Source of the DNA: Durusdinium trenchii
Lineage: Eukaryota; Sar; Dinophyceae; Suessiales; Symbiodiniaceae
Reading direction: 5' to 3'
Assembly (NCBI GenBank): GCA_963970005.1
Contig: CAXAMN010003558.1
Coordinates: 1,584,854 to 1,648,853, forward strand
Length of the DNA: 64,000 nucleotides
Shown: in pieces, positions 21,775-32,354 of the stretch
Layout: the number at the start of each line of letters is the position of its first letter
How positions within the stretch are numbered: the stretch's first letter is position 1
The notes under the pieces: model-generated
Told to the model about the DNA's origin: nothing
The model's database searches: none
The model's input: the letters and a program-made list of their open reading frames with translations, nothing else
Translations under genes and position numbers: made by a program

Positions 21775-22627
21775 AGGGTACAGAATCCGTACATAATGGT
21801 CTTATATGTTTTTGTTACTGCCTGTACAATCAAGGCTGCTTTGGGTTGTGCAAACGCCTATTAGTTGTGCCTTGAAGCACATTTACATGGGAACATGTTT
21901 AATGCTGAAGTCCAGGCGACTTGAAAACGGCGACTTGAAAACCGACCAGTTCCTTTGGACTGGGCAAGCCCCACTGCTCAACTCTTGCGACTGCGCAGCG
22001 CAACACTCGGGCGGCATGCGCAACCTTCGCCAAGCCAACGGCCAAGAGCCGACGAGTTCGTAGCCGGTGGTTCCGGCCCATAGAGCTCTATTAGTAGAGT
22101 TCATATTGCCTAAGAGATGCTCAATGTGTGGCGGTGGCTTTGTTTTTGGTGCTGGCTTCTTGTATTTAGATGGCTGCATTTATGGGATCTTGGGTAGTCT
22201 CATAACGTTGCAACGTTGCAACTTGCCTAGTCTCACGTTTGGCTGACTGATTAATGTTATATGTTGAGTGCAAAATTGAACGAACAACGCGTTAGTTATA
22301 GTATATAGCAAGCTACAGGTACAATCAACATCTGAGGCAGGGTAGCTTGATGCTAAGATTCAGTTCAACTTGAGCACATGCTTGTTCTGTATATTCTTGC
22401 CCTGTCAGCTCAAAATGAGGATGAAGGACCTCGAGATACCACAAGCTATTTAAAGAACAATATGACAATATCCCATAAAACCTTTTGGACCGGGATGTGC
22501 TGTGGGTGTTTTGTGTCACCTCGGGCCACTGATCATCAGTCCTAAGACACCCATTCTTCCAGTTTTTGAATTTAATGACCGCCCAACAGGAAAACGTTTG
22601 CAATTTTGCAAGAACGAATCTGGTAGG

Positions 22628-22730
22628 AGTTCCATGAAGTTGGGTGGTTTTTAGACCCATCCAGTGATTGGATGTGGATGTGGGCACCCTGACGGCACCC
22701 TCCATGGATATCACCCGGCTCCATGGAACT
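22628..22730. mobile_element. MITE-like element, copy 1
   Basis: A 103-bp sequence bounded by imperfect inverted termini AGTTCCATG...CATGGAACT. The interior, with ACCCATCCAG, GATGTGGGCAC and CATGGATA..CACCC, matches a second copy at 43752-43853 at clear similarity. Size, non-coding interior and inverted ends fit a miniature inverted-repeat element. No unambiguous target-site duplication was identified. Confidence 0.65.
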
Positions 22731-23131
22731 GATGGTGTCATTTATTCAGAACAGTTCCGGCCTTTCGAGGGGTGGGTACCCTCGAGCATTTCCTGGTGCC
22801 ATTTCTAGTATCTTGCAGTGTCATGTGGATCACATGTTTCCAGGGGTGCCTGGTACTTGCGCACAGGCACCGAGTTTTGTACGGGATGGATCCTCCAGAT
22901 GTTAATCATGACCCAGACACTCCATTTGCATATCATATTTACCTACATTGGGGTGGATTGAGGGGTCAATGGTCAATGTGGGCAAAATGTTAGGTAAATA
23001 TTCCAGTCCCATATGGAGTGTTTGGATGATGGTTCGGGTCGCATCGGGGAAATATTTGCTGAGCACCGCAGGGATCGCCGATTTCCTTGCGCAGGCTACC
23101 CACTGGATGCTCCATCCGCATCCACGATGCA

Positions 23132-24390
23132 GGTGCGAGTGGCTTTCGTCGAGTTTGTACAGACGCCTACAGATGCCATGGTGGTGTCCTCAGCCTCCAA
23201 AAGTTTTCCCCACTTTGAGATATTGAATTGGAGATGAATCAATTTGGAGTCACTTGTGCAAGTGCACGACGTTCTGAGTGCTTTGAGAAGGGGCGAGACC
23301 ACTGGCTTTTGGTTTACGGTTCAGGCGGATTTTACCATCACCCAGGTACCAAATTTCAAAAGAAGGGCACCCTCCAGCCATCTCCAATTACTCGATGTTG
23401 GTGTTCGTCTACTTTTCTTCTACCCAGCAGACCCTTTTGGCTGGGCATCCCCCTAGTCTTTCAATGGGGCTGCTGAATTGGTTTGTTTCTTTCCGAGTTG
23501 AAGTGTTGAACTTGAGGGCCCCGAGGGCCTTGAACCAGTGAACATGATGAACCAACAAACCAGAAGAACCTGTTTAGGAGGAGCTCTCAGTCGATTTGCA
23601 AAGGCAGTGACTATACACTGATATCAGTCGAGTGAGAGCCTCCTCTTGCTTGCATGTCAGTTTGCCAGGCCGAGGAGTCAGTTGTTCTTTGTTTTGAGGT
23701 CCTATCTTTGCAAGACAAAACATTGAAATTGTGACACCCCAAGGGATGGAACGATGAATTAGAAACGAGGTTGCCGTCCTGCATGCGTGTGCCTGCAAGG
23801 ACACCAGTGCTACAGTAGCAAACGGCAGTTCGGACGGGACAATCAAAGCAGAAGCAGAGAAAGGCATTCAAGAGAAAGCTCAGAAGGAGGCTGAAGAGAA
23901 AGCCAAGAAGGAAGCAGCGGAGAAAGCTCAGAAGGAGGCCGAAGAGAAGGCAAAGAAGGAGGCAGAGCAAAGAGCTAAGAAAGAGGCTGAAGAGAAGGCA
24001 AAGAAGGAGGCAGAGGAAAAAGCTTTGAAAGAGGCTGAAGAGAAAGCCAAGAAGGAAGCAGCGGAGAAAGCCCAGAAAGAGGCGGAGGAGCAAGCGAAGA
24101 AGGAAGCTGAGGAGAAAGCCCAGAAAGAGGCGGAGGAGAAGGCAAAGAAGGAAGCTGAGGAGAAAGCCCAGAAAGAGGCNNNNNNNNNNCAGAAAGAGGC
24201 CGAGGAGAAGGCCAAGAAGGAAGCTGAGGAGAAAGCTGAGAGAGAGGCAGAGGAAATGGCCAAGAAGGAAGCGGACGAAGCCGCCTTGGCCGATGCTGGT
24301 GGAACTGGAGCTGACCCTGGACAGACTGTGGGGCCTGCTGCAAATGGAAAGGCTGATGCACCGGATGACTTTGCCGACTTGCTCGGCTGA
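23132..24390 (+). CDS. Gene D: Lys/Glu/Ala helix protein with in-frame minisatellite
   Basis: Probable exons are about 23132-23202 (reads VAFVEFVQTPTDAMVVSSAS), 23246-23344 (reads VQVHDVLSALRRGETTGFWF, GT donor at 23345) and a terminal exon from somewhere in 23758-23818 to TGA 24388-24390. The last exon encodes a long run of EEKAKKEA/EEKAQKEA octads, expected to form a stable single helix or coiled coil, then an acidic tail ending DDFADLLG. The octad matches a 24-bp repeat unit over about 23870-24290. A 10-N gap (24180-24189) lies in the array, so copy number is unknown. The first two exons are linked by proximity only. A structural or scaffold role is an inference from composition. Confidence 0.5.
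23870..24290 (+). repeat. 24-bp coding minisatellite (EEKAxKEA octads)
   Basis: Imperfect 24-bp units such as GAGGAGAAAGCCCAGAAAGA(GGCG) repeat in frame in the gene D terminal exon. Third-position variation between units (GCC/GCT/GCA, AAG/AAA) with the protein kept constant suggests selection on the peptide. The array is broken by a 10-N gap. Confidence 0.8.
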
Positions 24391-24394
24391 GCAC

Positions 24395-25850
24395 CCGACC
24401 GCCTGCGCTGAGTTGACCTGATCTCCCGCTGAACGACCAAATATCCTCGAAGCTGTATACAACAGTCTCCATGCACAGTGATTTGTTCCGTCCATGGATG
24501 GAGTGTGTGCAAAGCTGGAGTATGTGAAGCATGTGTTTTAGTGTCCATAAGTTTCTTGAGATTTTGTTAAGCCTATGTTTGTTGTCATTCATGTTGACAG
24601 CTGCTTCAAACAAGGAAACACATGCACAATGCACATGTCCTTCTCCATGGGGCTATCTACGAGCAAACCGGAACCTGGTTGGTTATCTACGCTAGTATGC
24701 CGCTGCCTGTCCTTACCACAAGCTGTATCAAGACTGCTTGGAGGATGTTTGAATCCGTGTAAAAAGAATCCCGCTCACGGGCTGTACAAAGCGTTACAAG
24801 CCATGCCTTCCCGTAGTGGCATGTGTGCGATTGCTGAGAAGCCGCCTGAAAGAGCCTGAGCTTTCAATGCTTCGTTGCATTTGAGCCTGAGCTGAAATGA
24901 TGTCTCAGCAATTCTCAGCATATCTCAGCAGTGTGCACACTCCAGGGCACCTTAGCAAGGCGGCAGCCACGCAGTTTGAAAGAAGCTGCGCCTGGATTTG
25001 CTGCAGGGCTTATGCTGGAGTCTGAAGTACCTTGGTGATAGATTGCTAGTTATAGTTACAATATATAGATTCATAAAGGAAAACTCCCAAAGAGGCAACG
25101 CAGCACAGGTTCACAAAACCCAAATACCTCAACACTCACCCTCATGCGGCTCAAAGCTCCTTTTAGACTCAAAGCTTTTGAACAACTTTGAATTGAGTTA
25201 ATAACTATAGATATATTGGCCGGTCAGACCTGCAACATAATGCTTCGTTGCATGAAACCCTGCGATATATTGAACCATATTGAACCCTTTGCATACCTTC
25301 GCAATGTTCATAAGCGTGCTTGCCAGGAACACAAGTGCTTGAAGCTAAGCTGAAAAGTGTTATTCATGTGTTTTTGTTTCCCTATGCAGTACGTGCTTGA
25401 AAACTTGGCTGGCTCCTTGATGAGGAGCGCAGAGTAAGTTCCTGTATTTTATTGTTTTCGCAAAGGGTGCTCTTTCAATGTCTAGAGTCTAAAAGAACCT
25501 TCAAGTCGCCTCTGAACAATAAGTGCCTACAGAACCCCCTCCTTCACTTGGCCCTGGCGATGAGTTCTTCCATTGGTCAAACCCAGCCTGTCCACTCTCT
25601 GGAGAGGATCAACAGGCCAAAAGAACGGGAGAACAACACGTTTTGTTTCGGGCACGCCTTGGAAAGACAAACCACAAACAACATGTGGCATGTTTGTTTT
25701 ATAATTGTATAATGTTTTAATGCAGGTTGGCATGTGTATATTTCGCATGAGAGATAGTGATAGTAGTATGTTGCACCTGGCTGCCAGGGTTTTGGAAGGA
25801 TAGGTAGACCAAGTTCACTCTCAACTCTTTTGCTTATGTTTTTTTCCGCG
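24395..25850. other. Intergenic region, nothing recognised
   Basis: No exon with family similarity. Some short direct repeats of TCTCAGCA occur near 24905-24930. Otherwise unremarkable, moderately AT-rich. Confidence 0.35.
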
Positions 25851-25861
25851 GTGTAGTTTTC

Positions 25862-26212
25862 TTGGACGGTTTCCAGCTCGACGTGCATCTCCACCTCACA
25901 CGGCTGCGGTTTTCCTCCCGTGTTTCTCGTCGGGGGGTTCCGTCCTTTCGCGTCTTCGTCGCAGTCGTCACCGCGTCCGTCGTCCTCATCGCCATGTTGA
26001 CTCCCGGGTGGGGCAACGGTCGGGGGACCGGTTTCCTGCCCCTCTCGGCCGTCGAGTTCCGTGGGGACCGTCCTTGGGAGACGGTTTCCTGGTGGACTGA
26101 CTGTGGACTGGACACTCCCAGTCCGATCAGACGATTTGATGAGGCCGGGTTCAATCCTGGACGATCCATTGTGAGGACATACACGAAGATCAAACTAAGT
26201 TTTGTTGGTTAG
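25862..26212. other. GC-rich patch with competing ORFs on both strands
   Basis: A GC-rich patch in AT-rich surroundings is open on both strands. The + frame contains a hydrophobic stretch (VFVAVVTASVVLIAML); the minus frame is Arg/Thr/Lys rich (TRKDGTPRRETREENRSRVR). The minus reading looks more like a disordered eukaryotic protein, but neither is decisive. It may be a single exon or a repeat remnant. Confidence 0.25.
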
Positions 26213-26329
26213 CTCCGGTGCTGAAAACACGCAGTAAGACCTCAGGTTGTTTGTTGAATGCCTGGTTTTTGCATTACAGCCCTCTTTTTGAGAGGGGGAT
26301 ATCAAAAAACAGGTTTTTGTTGACTTAGG

Positions 26330-26790
26330 GCTCAACCTAGCCAAGCACACCTTAAGTCTGAGCTAAGTCCCAGAAGAGTCATCTGACAACTTTTGTTGCT
26401 AAATCTTGAAGGCCACATGTGAAAGTAAGAAATGCGTTTGACCGCACTTGTCACTTCGCTATAGTGTTGAGGGTTTCCCTCCATTGCAGCCGGAAAAGGA
26501 ATAAGTGTAGTATTTGTTGGAAAACAAAAACATGTTTCCAACAAATTAGCTAGGACTTAGCTTAGAATCACTTTGGACTTACTTTGGACTCGGACTTAGG
26601 TCGGGCATAGGTTGGATGTACCAAGTCCAAGCCGAGTCCAAGTTAGCCTTATGTGAAATAACTCTGAATCAGCTAAGTCAGGCCTAAGCAGTTATTAACC
26701 AGAGTTAGTTAGCTAAGTCAAAGCTGAATCAATCCTAACTTGTGCAGAGGTTAATGAGACTTAAAACAATGGTTACTAGTAGGTTAGCAG
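26330..26790 (+). repeat. AAGTCCAAG-rich repeat, copy 1
   Basis: Direct repeat unit rich in TTGGACTTA, AAGTCCAAG and GCTAAGTC words. Its core (about 26570-26785: TTGGACTTACTTTGGACTC, TACCAAGTCCAAG, AGCTGAATCAATCCTAAC) recurs in the same order at about 27600-27820. Non-coding. Confidence 0.7.
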
Positions 26791-27439
26791 GTTTATCACC
26801 TATACACAGGTTGTAAGTCCAAGTTGACGATACACCCGGCAAGTAGGAATATTGGGGCCACAATACAAAGTTAATGACCATAATTCTCAAGGAACTCATG
26901 TGCAATGAGATAGGTGGAAATGCAGGTGGAACCACGTTACAAATACCTCCGCTGGAATGTCAATTTCTGGATCGCAGATCTTGGAGGGGTCACCCAGTGC
27001 CAGAAGACTTGTGAGACCACAGGTTCAGATTTGCACTTCATGTTGCCGTCAGTTTTAGCGATGGAACAGGCCGCGTGGTGGAAAACCGGGTTTTGACCCG
27101 TAGGTGACCCAAAAAACGACCCGTAGCGATAGAACACCCGTAAAAAACATGCGTAGTTTTCCGGTAGTTTCAAGCATCCTGGGATGTTGAGAATGCTCTT
27201 GGCTTGATCCGAGCGTTCCTGATCGCAGCCCAAAGGGATGCTTGCCGGGCCGACAGCTAGCTAAGTCTAACTAATTCCAAGGTAGACATATTAAGTTATA
27301 TATATAAGTACGCGTATACAAGTATTTAGTAGTGACGTAGCGTGGACTTTGCCAAGGTAGATGTAGCTTAGATTTAAAATGAATAATAGTATATACTTAG
27401 CTGAACTTAGGTTGGATTTCCTATATAAGTCCGTGCAAA

Positions 27440-27830
27440 GACCCAATCTTTGTCTAAGCGAAGCCTAAGCCAAGTCCAGGTGTGTCTTTTGACATTTTTT
27501 TGACAGTTCTTTTCCAAATCTTAAAGGGAATATGTGTCAGATTGGACTTTGCTTAGAAGGAATATTGTCCAAAGCTTTTCTGACAAATTGGCTTGGACTT
27601 TGCTTAGAGGCTTAGACTTACTTTGGACTCAGATTGGACTTAGGTCGGACATGGGTTGGACTTACCAAGTCCAAGTTAGCCTTATGTGACTTAACTTTGA
27701 CTTAGCCAAGTCAGACCAAAGCACTTACTATAACTTCTAATTTCAGAGTTAACTGTTGCCAAGCTGAATCAATCCTAACCTTTACAAAAGATAAGTGACT
27801 GAAACCAGGGTTGCTAGTATTTTGCTATTG
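27440..27830 (+). repeat. AAGTCCAAG-rich repeat, copy 2
   Basis: Second copy of the 26330-26790 repeat in direct orientation, about 1.0-1.1 kb downstream. The intervening DNA has no coding signal. The arrangement could be a tandem duplication or terminal repeats of a small non-autonomous element. Identity decreases towards the edges. Confidence 0.7.
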
Positions 27831-28369
27831 CATTACCGTATATTTCCACATACTTCCGGCATGTGAACAAAGCCTTGATGAAAACCTTTAAAGCTTATGA
27901 TGATTCCTGGGTGTGTTCACATGAGCAAATGGCCACTTCCAGTGACTACGGTTACACTGTTACACAGTGTGTTCGAAGCCAAATATGGACATGCATCAAT
28001 GATGCTGTGAGTTTTGTGTTGGGAACCAAGGTCTCCTACATCCATGAAAAAACAAACAATTGTATGGATTTCATGGTCCCCATTCCCATTACAACCGGAT
28101 GTTCAATCCACAACTGCAAAAGTCGGGTCGTAAGAAGCCAACCGTTCTTTTTCACGGTGGTGAGGGCGCATGCTATCGTCCATCGGATGCGATCGGTAGG
28201 AGAACTCATAAGCTCCCGTGATGCGTACTGCGGACTGCCACAGTCTGGATCGTTCAGAGGTTTCGTCCTGTGTGGCAAAGTCATGATGGAGTTTTCAGCA
28301 ATCAGGAGAAACCTTCACCAAAGCTCAAGCTGAATAGGAAGTCAATAGGAAACCCGAGCTGATACGGCG

Positions 28370-28645
28370 TGTCAGAGCTCACAAAAAGCCATCTCAACAT
28401 ACTCTATGACGTGCCCGTTTGCCTCATCACCGCACCTGTTTCAACGCCGATGCGCGCCACAAATGGCGGGTGGTGCTGGTTTTGCTACGGTGCTCCGGGC
28501 GAGCAGGTGGAGCATATTCTGTGGCCTGTTTGCATGTGGTCAAAGGGAATGGGCCATCTTCAGTTTATTTACGGCATCATTTCTGGGTCGGGAGTGGTGG
28601 GAGGCCGGCTTTTTTCGACACGACTGAATGTGGTGTTTGAATAAA
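28370..28645 (+). CDS. Weak coding candidate
   Basis: Three overlapping + frames are open through this stretch. One reads GGAGFATVLRASRWSIFCGL, with a hydrophobic central segment. No start, splice link or family can be assigned. Confidence 0.2.
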
Positions 28646-29184
28646 TCGGTCGCCCACCCTTGAAGATCTTGAAGGTTGGATTCCTCTGAAGACAAGGTTC
28701 TCTAGGCACCACATCAAACCGCCAGACGGTTTGCAGGGGAAACCTCGGCTGAACCACAACACTCCCGGTCGCACCAGATTATTGGCTCCCTCAAAAAGAA
28801 CGGCAACAGCACCACTACAGTGACTGAAGAGTCTTAGTTTGACAAGTTGCTTGGTTTTACATCAACCATTCTTGGCTTAAAGCGAACATTCAGACAGATT
28901 CCGCGCTAATAGAGCTCTAAGCACCAGATGGTACAGTTTGTAAGAGTCGCACTTGGACCAAATCTGACGATGTACACTAGATTCCCGGGCTCTTAAGCAC
29001 CTCAGATGAGTTTAAAGCATTTTCTACACCTGACTTCTCCAGTGTCCCTACCTCATGCCACTCCCAGGGCGGGTTGCGTGCGATGCGGCCGTGGACCGTC
29101 ACACTGCGCTTGCCGACTGACACTTGCCGAGCAGGTGCGCCGGTGCGACTGACCATCCATGGTAGCTAGGAACAAGGTGCATCG

Positions 29185-29330
29185 CTACTAGTGACAGGTG
29201 CATCGCTAAGAACATGGATGGGTCATTTGGATGGGATAAACTATGATAAACTATAGTAATGCCATAGCTACTAGCAGTAATGCCCTTGCTACTATAGTAG
29301 TAATGCCCTTGTTACTATAGTAGTGAAAGC
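29185..29330 (+). repeat. TAGTAG/ATGCCCTTG repeat cluster
   Basis: Units of GTAATGCCCTTGCTACTA and relatives repeat several times. Same family as the clusters at 17335, 21560 and 63190. Confidence 0.6.
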
Positions 29331-29699
29331 AACATTAAATCAACCTTGTGTAACTATTCCAGTCCCATGGATGGTCTGGGTTTCTTCCTTGGGCTTTGAG
29401 GTCGTTTCCTTTGTTCCTTCGTGAGCGGTTGACGGCTCGAAACGGTATCTTTCTCAATTTGCTGGTCGGTTCGAGGTGTTTCGAGGTGTGTGTGAGTTGG
29501 ATCAGGCCTAAACAACATGGCAGTGTAAGAAACCATAATTGTTCCACCAGCTTCAACTGCGTGAAAGCAAAGCATTGGGACACTTGAGGACCTTCTGGCA
29601 GGTGTTACTCTCAATTGGCTGCTGGCATCGGATGGTATCGGCTTCAATCTCTAGCTTAGAAGAAGTGTGGCTTTCCAAAGGAGAGCTCCTAGGTCCGAG

Positions 29700-30640
29700 G
29701 GTTTTGATTGGGGCGGTTTTCCGACCATCTCACACAAGTGCACCCTCGTGAAGGCCGAGGCGCTCGGACACCCATTTCTGATGGACGGTCTGCCAAACGC
29801 CAAAACGCGCCAAAACCAACCAAAGGACTTTGCTTTTCAGGCCTCCGTCTCGCCAACCGAGGGGCCGTTGGGACGACGGAGATGGACGGTCCTGTTTTGC
29901 CGCGGCCGAAGCGCATTTCTCGCAGGTCCAGCAAGGGACGACCAGCCTCAACGAGTGGCTGTGCAGCGAAATTGGAGATCGGCAGCTGTGGGAGCCCCAG
30001 ACGATCCCGACTCGGCAGATGAGGTCGACTGGCAGAGTCAAATTTTTAAGAGGGACAGACACGAGGTTGTAGGACAGACATGAGTTCTTTGCCTTTTTTG
30101 GCGAATCGTCAACTAAGATGACTTTGCACATGAAACATGGATGTGTATGATGTCAAATGATGTGTGTCATGTTTTCCTTCTGTGTCCCTCCAAATGTCAG
30201 GACTCGTCCGACAGGCGGAGCACTATCCTTTAGGGATACAGATGAGGATACGAGTGTTTTATCAGACAGCATCAGACTTCAACCAAAGACGAGAGCGCAC
30301 CTCACCAGCTCGAGCACTTTTTTGGTGGTCCATCATATTCCATCATCACATCATATCACATCCTTCAGATCCACTTCATCCACTCTGGAAGAAGCATGGA
30401 AACCAACCTTCATAAACACCCGTTCTTCCTAGGAAATCGGTGCACCTTGCTCCAAGGAAAACCGATGCACCTTGCGTCCCGTTCGTAGCTTCCCTCCGAA
30501 CGACCCCAACCGCGGAGCAGCACCTCGGGTCGAGGAACACGGCGGCGGCGGCGTTGCTGAAGGCAAAGGCGCAGGACGCACCACGGGAGCCGAAGAGTGG
30601 CGGTTCGTGTGGTGAAATCGTGTGTGAAAGGAGGGCAACG
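29700..30640. other. GC-rich ORF-dense patches, unresolved
   Basis: Two GC-rich patches (29700-30070 and 30430-30640) carry overlapping ORFs of 70-140 codons on both strands. The + frame near 29890-29990 contains a basic stretch LPRPKRISRRSSKGRPAST; another reads AAAALLKAKAQDAPREPK. They may be exons of an unidentified gene. Adjacent DNA is AT-rich. No confident model. Confidence 0.25.
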
Positions 30641-30805
30641 TGGCGATAGGATCGAAGATGTGAGTTTGAATATGTTTGAATCATCATGAATATATAATAT
30701 TTATAATATATATATACAGTAGTATACAGCGTGCGTATATATATATATAAGCGATTTGGCCGCATCCTGATCGCTCAAGATCTTCTCAGGAACGGGGGCG
30801 GTGCC

Positions 30806-31105
30806 ATGGATGTCGGCACGTTGCCCTCCCACCTTTGGGCTGTGATCCTGGGTTGGGGGCTTCGTGCCTTTTTCGAAAGGCCTTCGATCCCCGAGGAAAG
30901 GCCTTGCATCTGCCGGTGCAGCTGCTCTTGTGTCAGTGAAGGCACCGGCTACTCCTTTCTGGCCCTGGTGTTTATCCTCGTGTTAGGATTGGGCTTGACA
31001 GCTGCCTGGTTCTTTGTGAAGAAGGAGACCGCTGGTTCTGCGAGTCCCAAGGGACGGAAGGGAGTTTTTGGTGTGAGTGGAAAGGTTCTCTCATTGACTG
31101 GTTGA
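30806..31105 (+). CDS. ORF0: 99-aa Cys-rich single-pass membrane protein of the retroelement
   Basis: Starts at ATG 30806 (GCCATGG context) and ends at TGA 31103-31105, one base before the Gag-like ATG at 31107. The protein has an N-terminal hydrophobic/Trp segment (HLWAVILGWGLRAFFE), a Cys cluster CICRCSCSC at about residues 35-43, a strong transmembrane segment (SFLALVFILVLGLGLTAAWF, about residues 51-70) and a basic tail. Function unknown. The 1-nt spacing argues that it belongs to the element's transcript and is coupled to Gag translation (inference). Membrane proteins are not standard DIRS components, so it may be lineage-specific. It could alternatively be a captured host fragment. Confidence 0.6.
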   Translation: MDVGTLPSHLWAVILGWGLRAFFERPSIPEERPCICRCSCSCVSEGTGYSFLALVFILVLGLGLTAAWFFVKKETAGSASPKGRKGVFGVSGKVLSLTG

Positions 31106-31106
31106 A

Positions 31107-32354
31107 ATGGAAAGTGGACATGTTGCCCTTGTCCACTACGGAGAAAATCCTAGTGTCTGGCATGTTCGCATCCTCCTCGGCCACATACAAGCCAATGAAT
31201 GGCAGATCCTCACGCCGGACTTTGACCGATACAGTGAGCAGTTAGATCATCTCAATCCTGATTATACAGATTTCATTTATTTGGGAGCATCTACAACTGT
31301 TCCTGCAAGAGTGCCTGCTCATGAGGTGTATGGGTTCGCGCCCATGGACCCTGGAACGCTAGCTCACCACATTCAACAAGGTCGCATGGAAGCAAATGCC
31401 GAGAGGCTCAACCGAGGTCTTCCACCTCTGGCTCCTATGGCTGCTGGACATGCGGCTGTGGTTCCTCCGCCACCGGCAGTCGCTCCTTTACCAGGAGTGC
31501 TAGGAGGAGGGGCTGCGGTCGCAGGAGCTCCCCCAGCGGGGGCAGGGGCCGGGGCGGCTCCAGCCGGAGTGGTTAGCATGTGTTGGGTCAGCATTGAAAA
31601 TGCAGGTGGCTATAGCAAAGGTGACATTGTTGTTACAGAACCTGCATTGCTTCCGGCTGGACATGTGTTGATTGGAGAGAAGGCCATAGTTCCTGCAAGG
31701 GATGGTTCAGCAGTCGGGTGTTTTTGCAAAAGGGTCAAAGTTACAGATGCAGGCAGTTACAAGCTTGAGGACCTCCGCGTGCTTCCAGTCTCCTTTGACG
31801 CCCAGGGTATCAGGAGACGGGAGTTTGCTCAGGCCGTAGCTGCCATGGTTGAAGGTGTTCCCCAAGGAGGAGGGCTGCAGCTTGAGGGGCCAGCAACGGC
31901 CCTCAATGTGTTGAAAGCCCTTCGAGATCAGGCTATGACACCGACATCTTTCCATGAGTTTTGGCTGCGCAGTGCAGAAATCCCGAAGGGGGATCGGTCG
32001 ACCTATGAGCATGAGGTCCTCTCCCGCATCCTCGAATCGATCGTCACGGTTGATCAGTTGAATGTTAGTGGACTTCAAGGGATCGAGTTGTTGGTTCGTC
32101 GACTTCAAGTGATCCGTGAGGCTCACCGAATTTCGCCAACAAGCCCAGATTACAGCTCAGCAGAATTTTTCATGGGATGGCGCTACCGCAAGGGAGCGCA
32201 TGGTGTCGACCCTGACCTCGCCCATCACGTGGCAGCGGAATTGAAGTCCGAGGCCATGATCCTCAAGGAAAGCCGCAAGGCTAAAGAAGAGGCCCAAGCA
32301 CGCCGTCGAAACCCCGGAGACAAGAAGGGGGGAGGCGGCGGAGATCAGAAATGA
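31107..32354 (+). CDS. ORF1: Gag-like protein, 415 aa
   Basis: ATG 31107 to TGA 32352-32354. The N-terminal domain (about 1-110, starting MESGHVALVHYGENPSVWHV) is followed by a Pro/Ala/Gly-rich linker at about 111-155 (PPPPAVAPLP, GAGAGAAP), a second folded-looking domain (about 156-380) and a basic Gly-rich tail ending KKGGGGGDQK. No CCHC zinc knuckle is visible; the basic tail could bind nucleic acid instead. Position directly upstream of RT and the domain layout support a Gag role, though sequence recognition is weak. Its stop overlaps the next start as ATGA, suggesting termination-reinitiation for the RT ORF. The frame is intact. Confidence 0.65.
   Translation: MESGHVALVHYGENPSVWHVRILLGHIQANEWQILTPDFDRYSEQLDHLNPDYTDFIYLGASTTVPARVPAHEVYGFAPMDPGTLAHHIQQGRMEANAERLNRGLPPLAPMAAGHAAVVPPPPAVAPLPGVLGGGAAVAGAPPAGAGAGAAPAGVVSMCWVSIENAGGYSKGDIVVTEPALLPAGHVLIGEKAIVPARDGSAVGCFCKRVKVTDAGSYKLEDLRVLPVSFDAQGIRRREFAQAVAAMVEGVPQGGGLQLEGPATALNVLKALRDQAMTPTSFHEFWLRSAEIPKGDRSTYEHEVLSRILESIVTVDQLNVSGLQGIELLVRRLQVIREAHRISPTSPDYSSAEFFMGWRYRKGAHGVDPDLAHHVAAELKSEAMILKESRKAKEEAQARRRNPGDKKGGGGGDQK
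32351..32354 (+). promoter_or_regulatory. ATGA stop/start overlap between Gag-like and RT ORFs
   Basis: The RT ORF start ATG (32351-32353) overlaps the Gag-like stop TGA (32352-32354). Such overlaps support termination-reinitiation in several viruses and retroelements. Together with the TGA-A-ATG spacing at 31103-31109, it suggests coupled translation of a polycistronic RNA. Confidence 0.65.

Noticed and set aside
23611..24634. Long minus-strand ORFs opposite the gene D helix
   Set aside because: Complement of the 24-bp repeat; open in several frames because of the repeat composition.
26140..26165. GGGTTCAATCC-like T-arm of a tRNA
   Set aside because: No complete cloverleaf or acceptor stem could be built around it.
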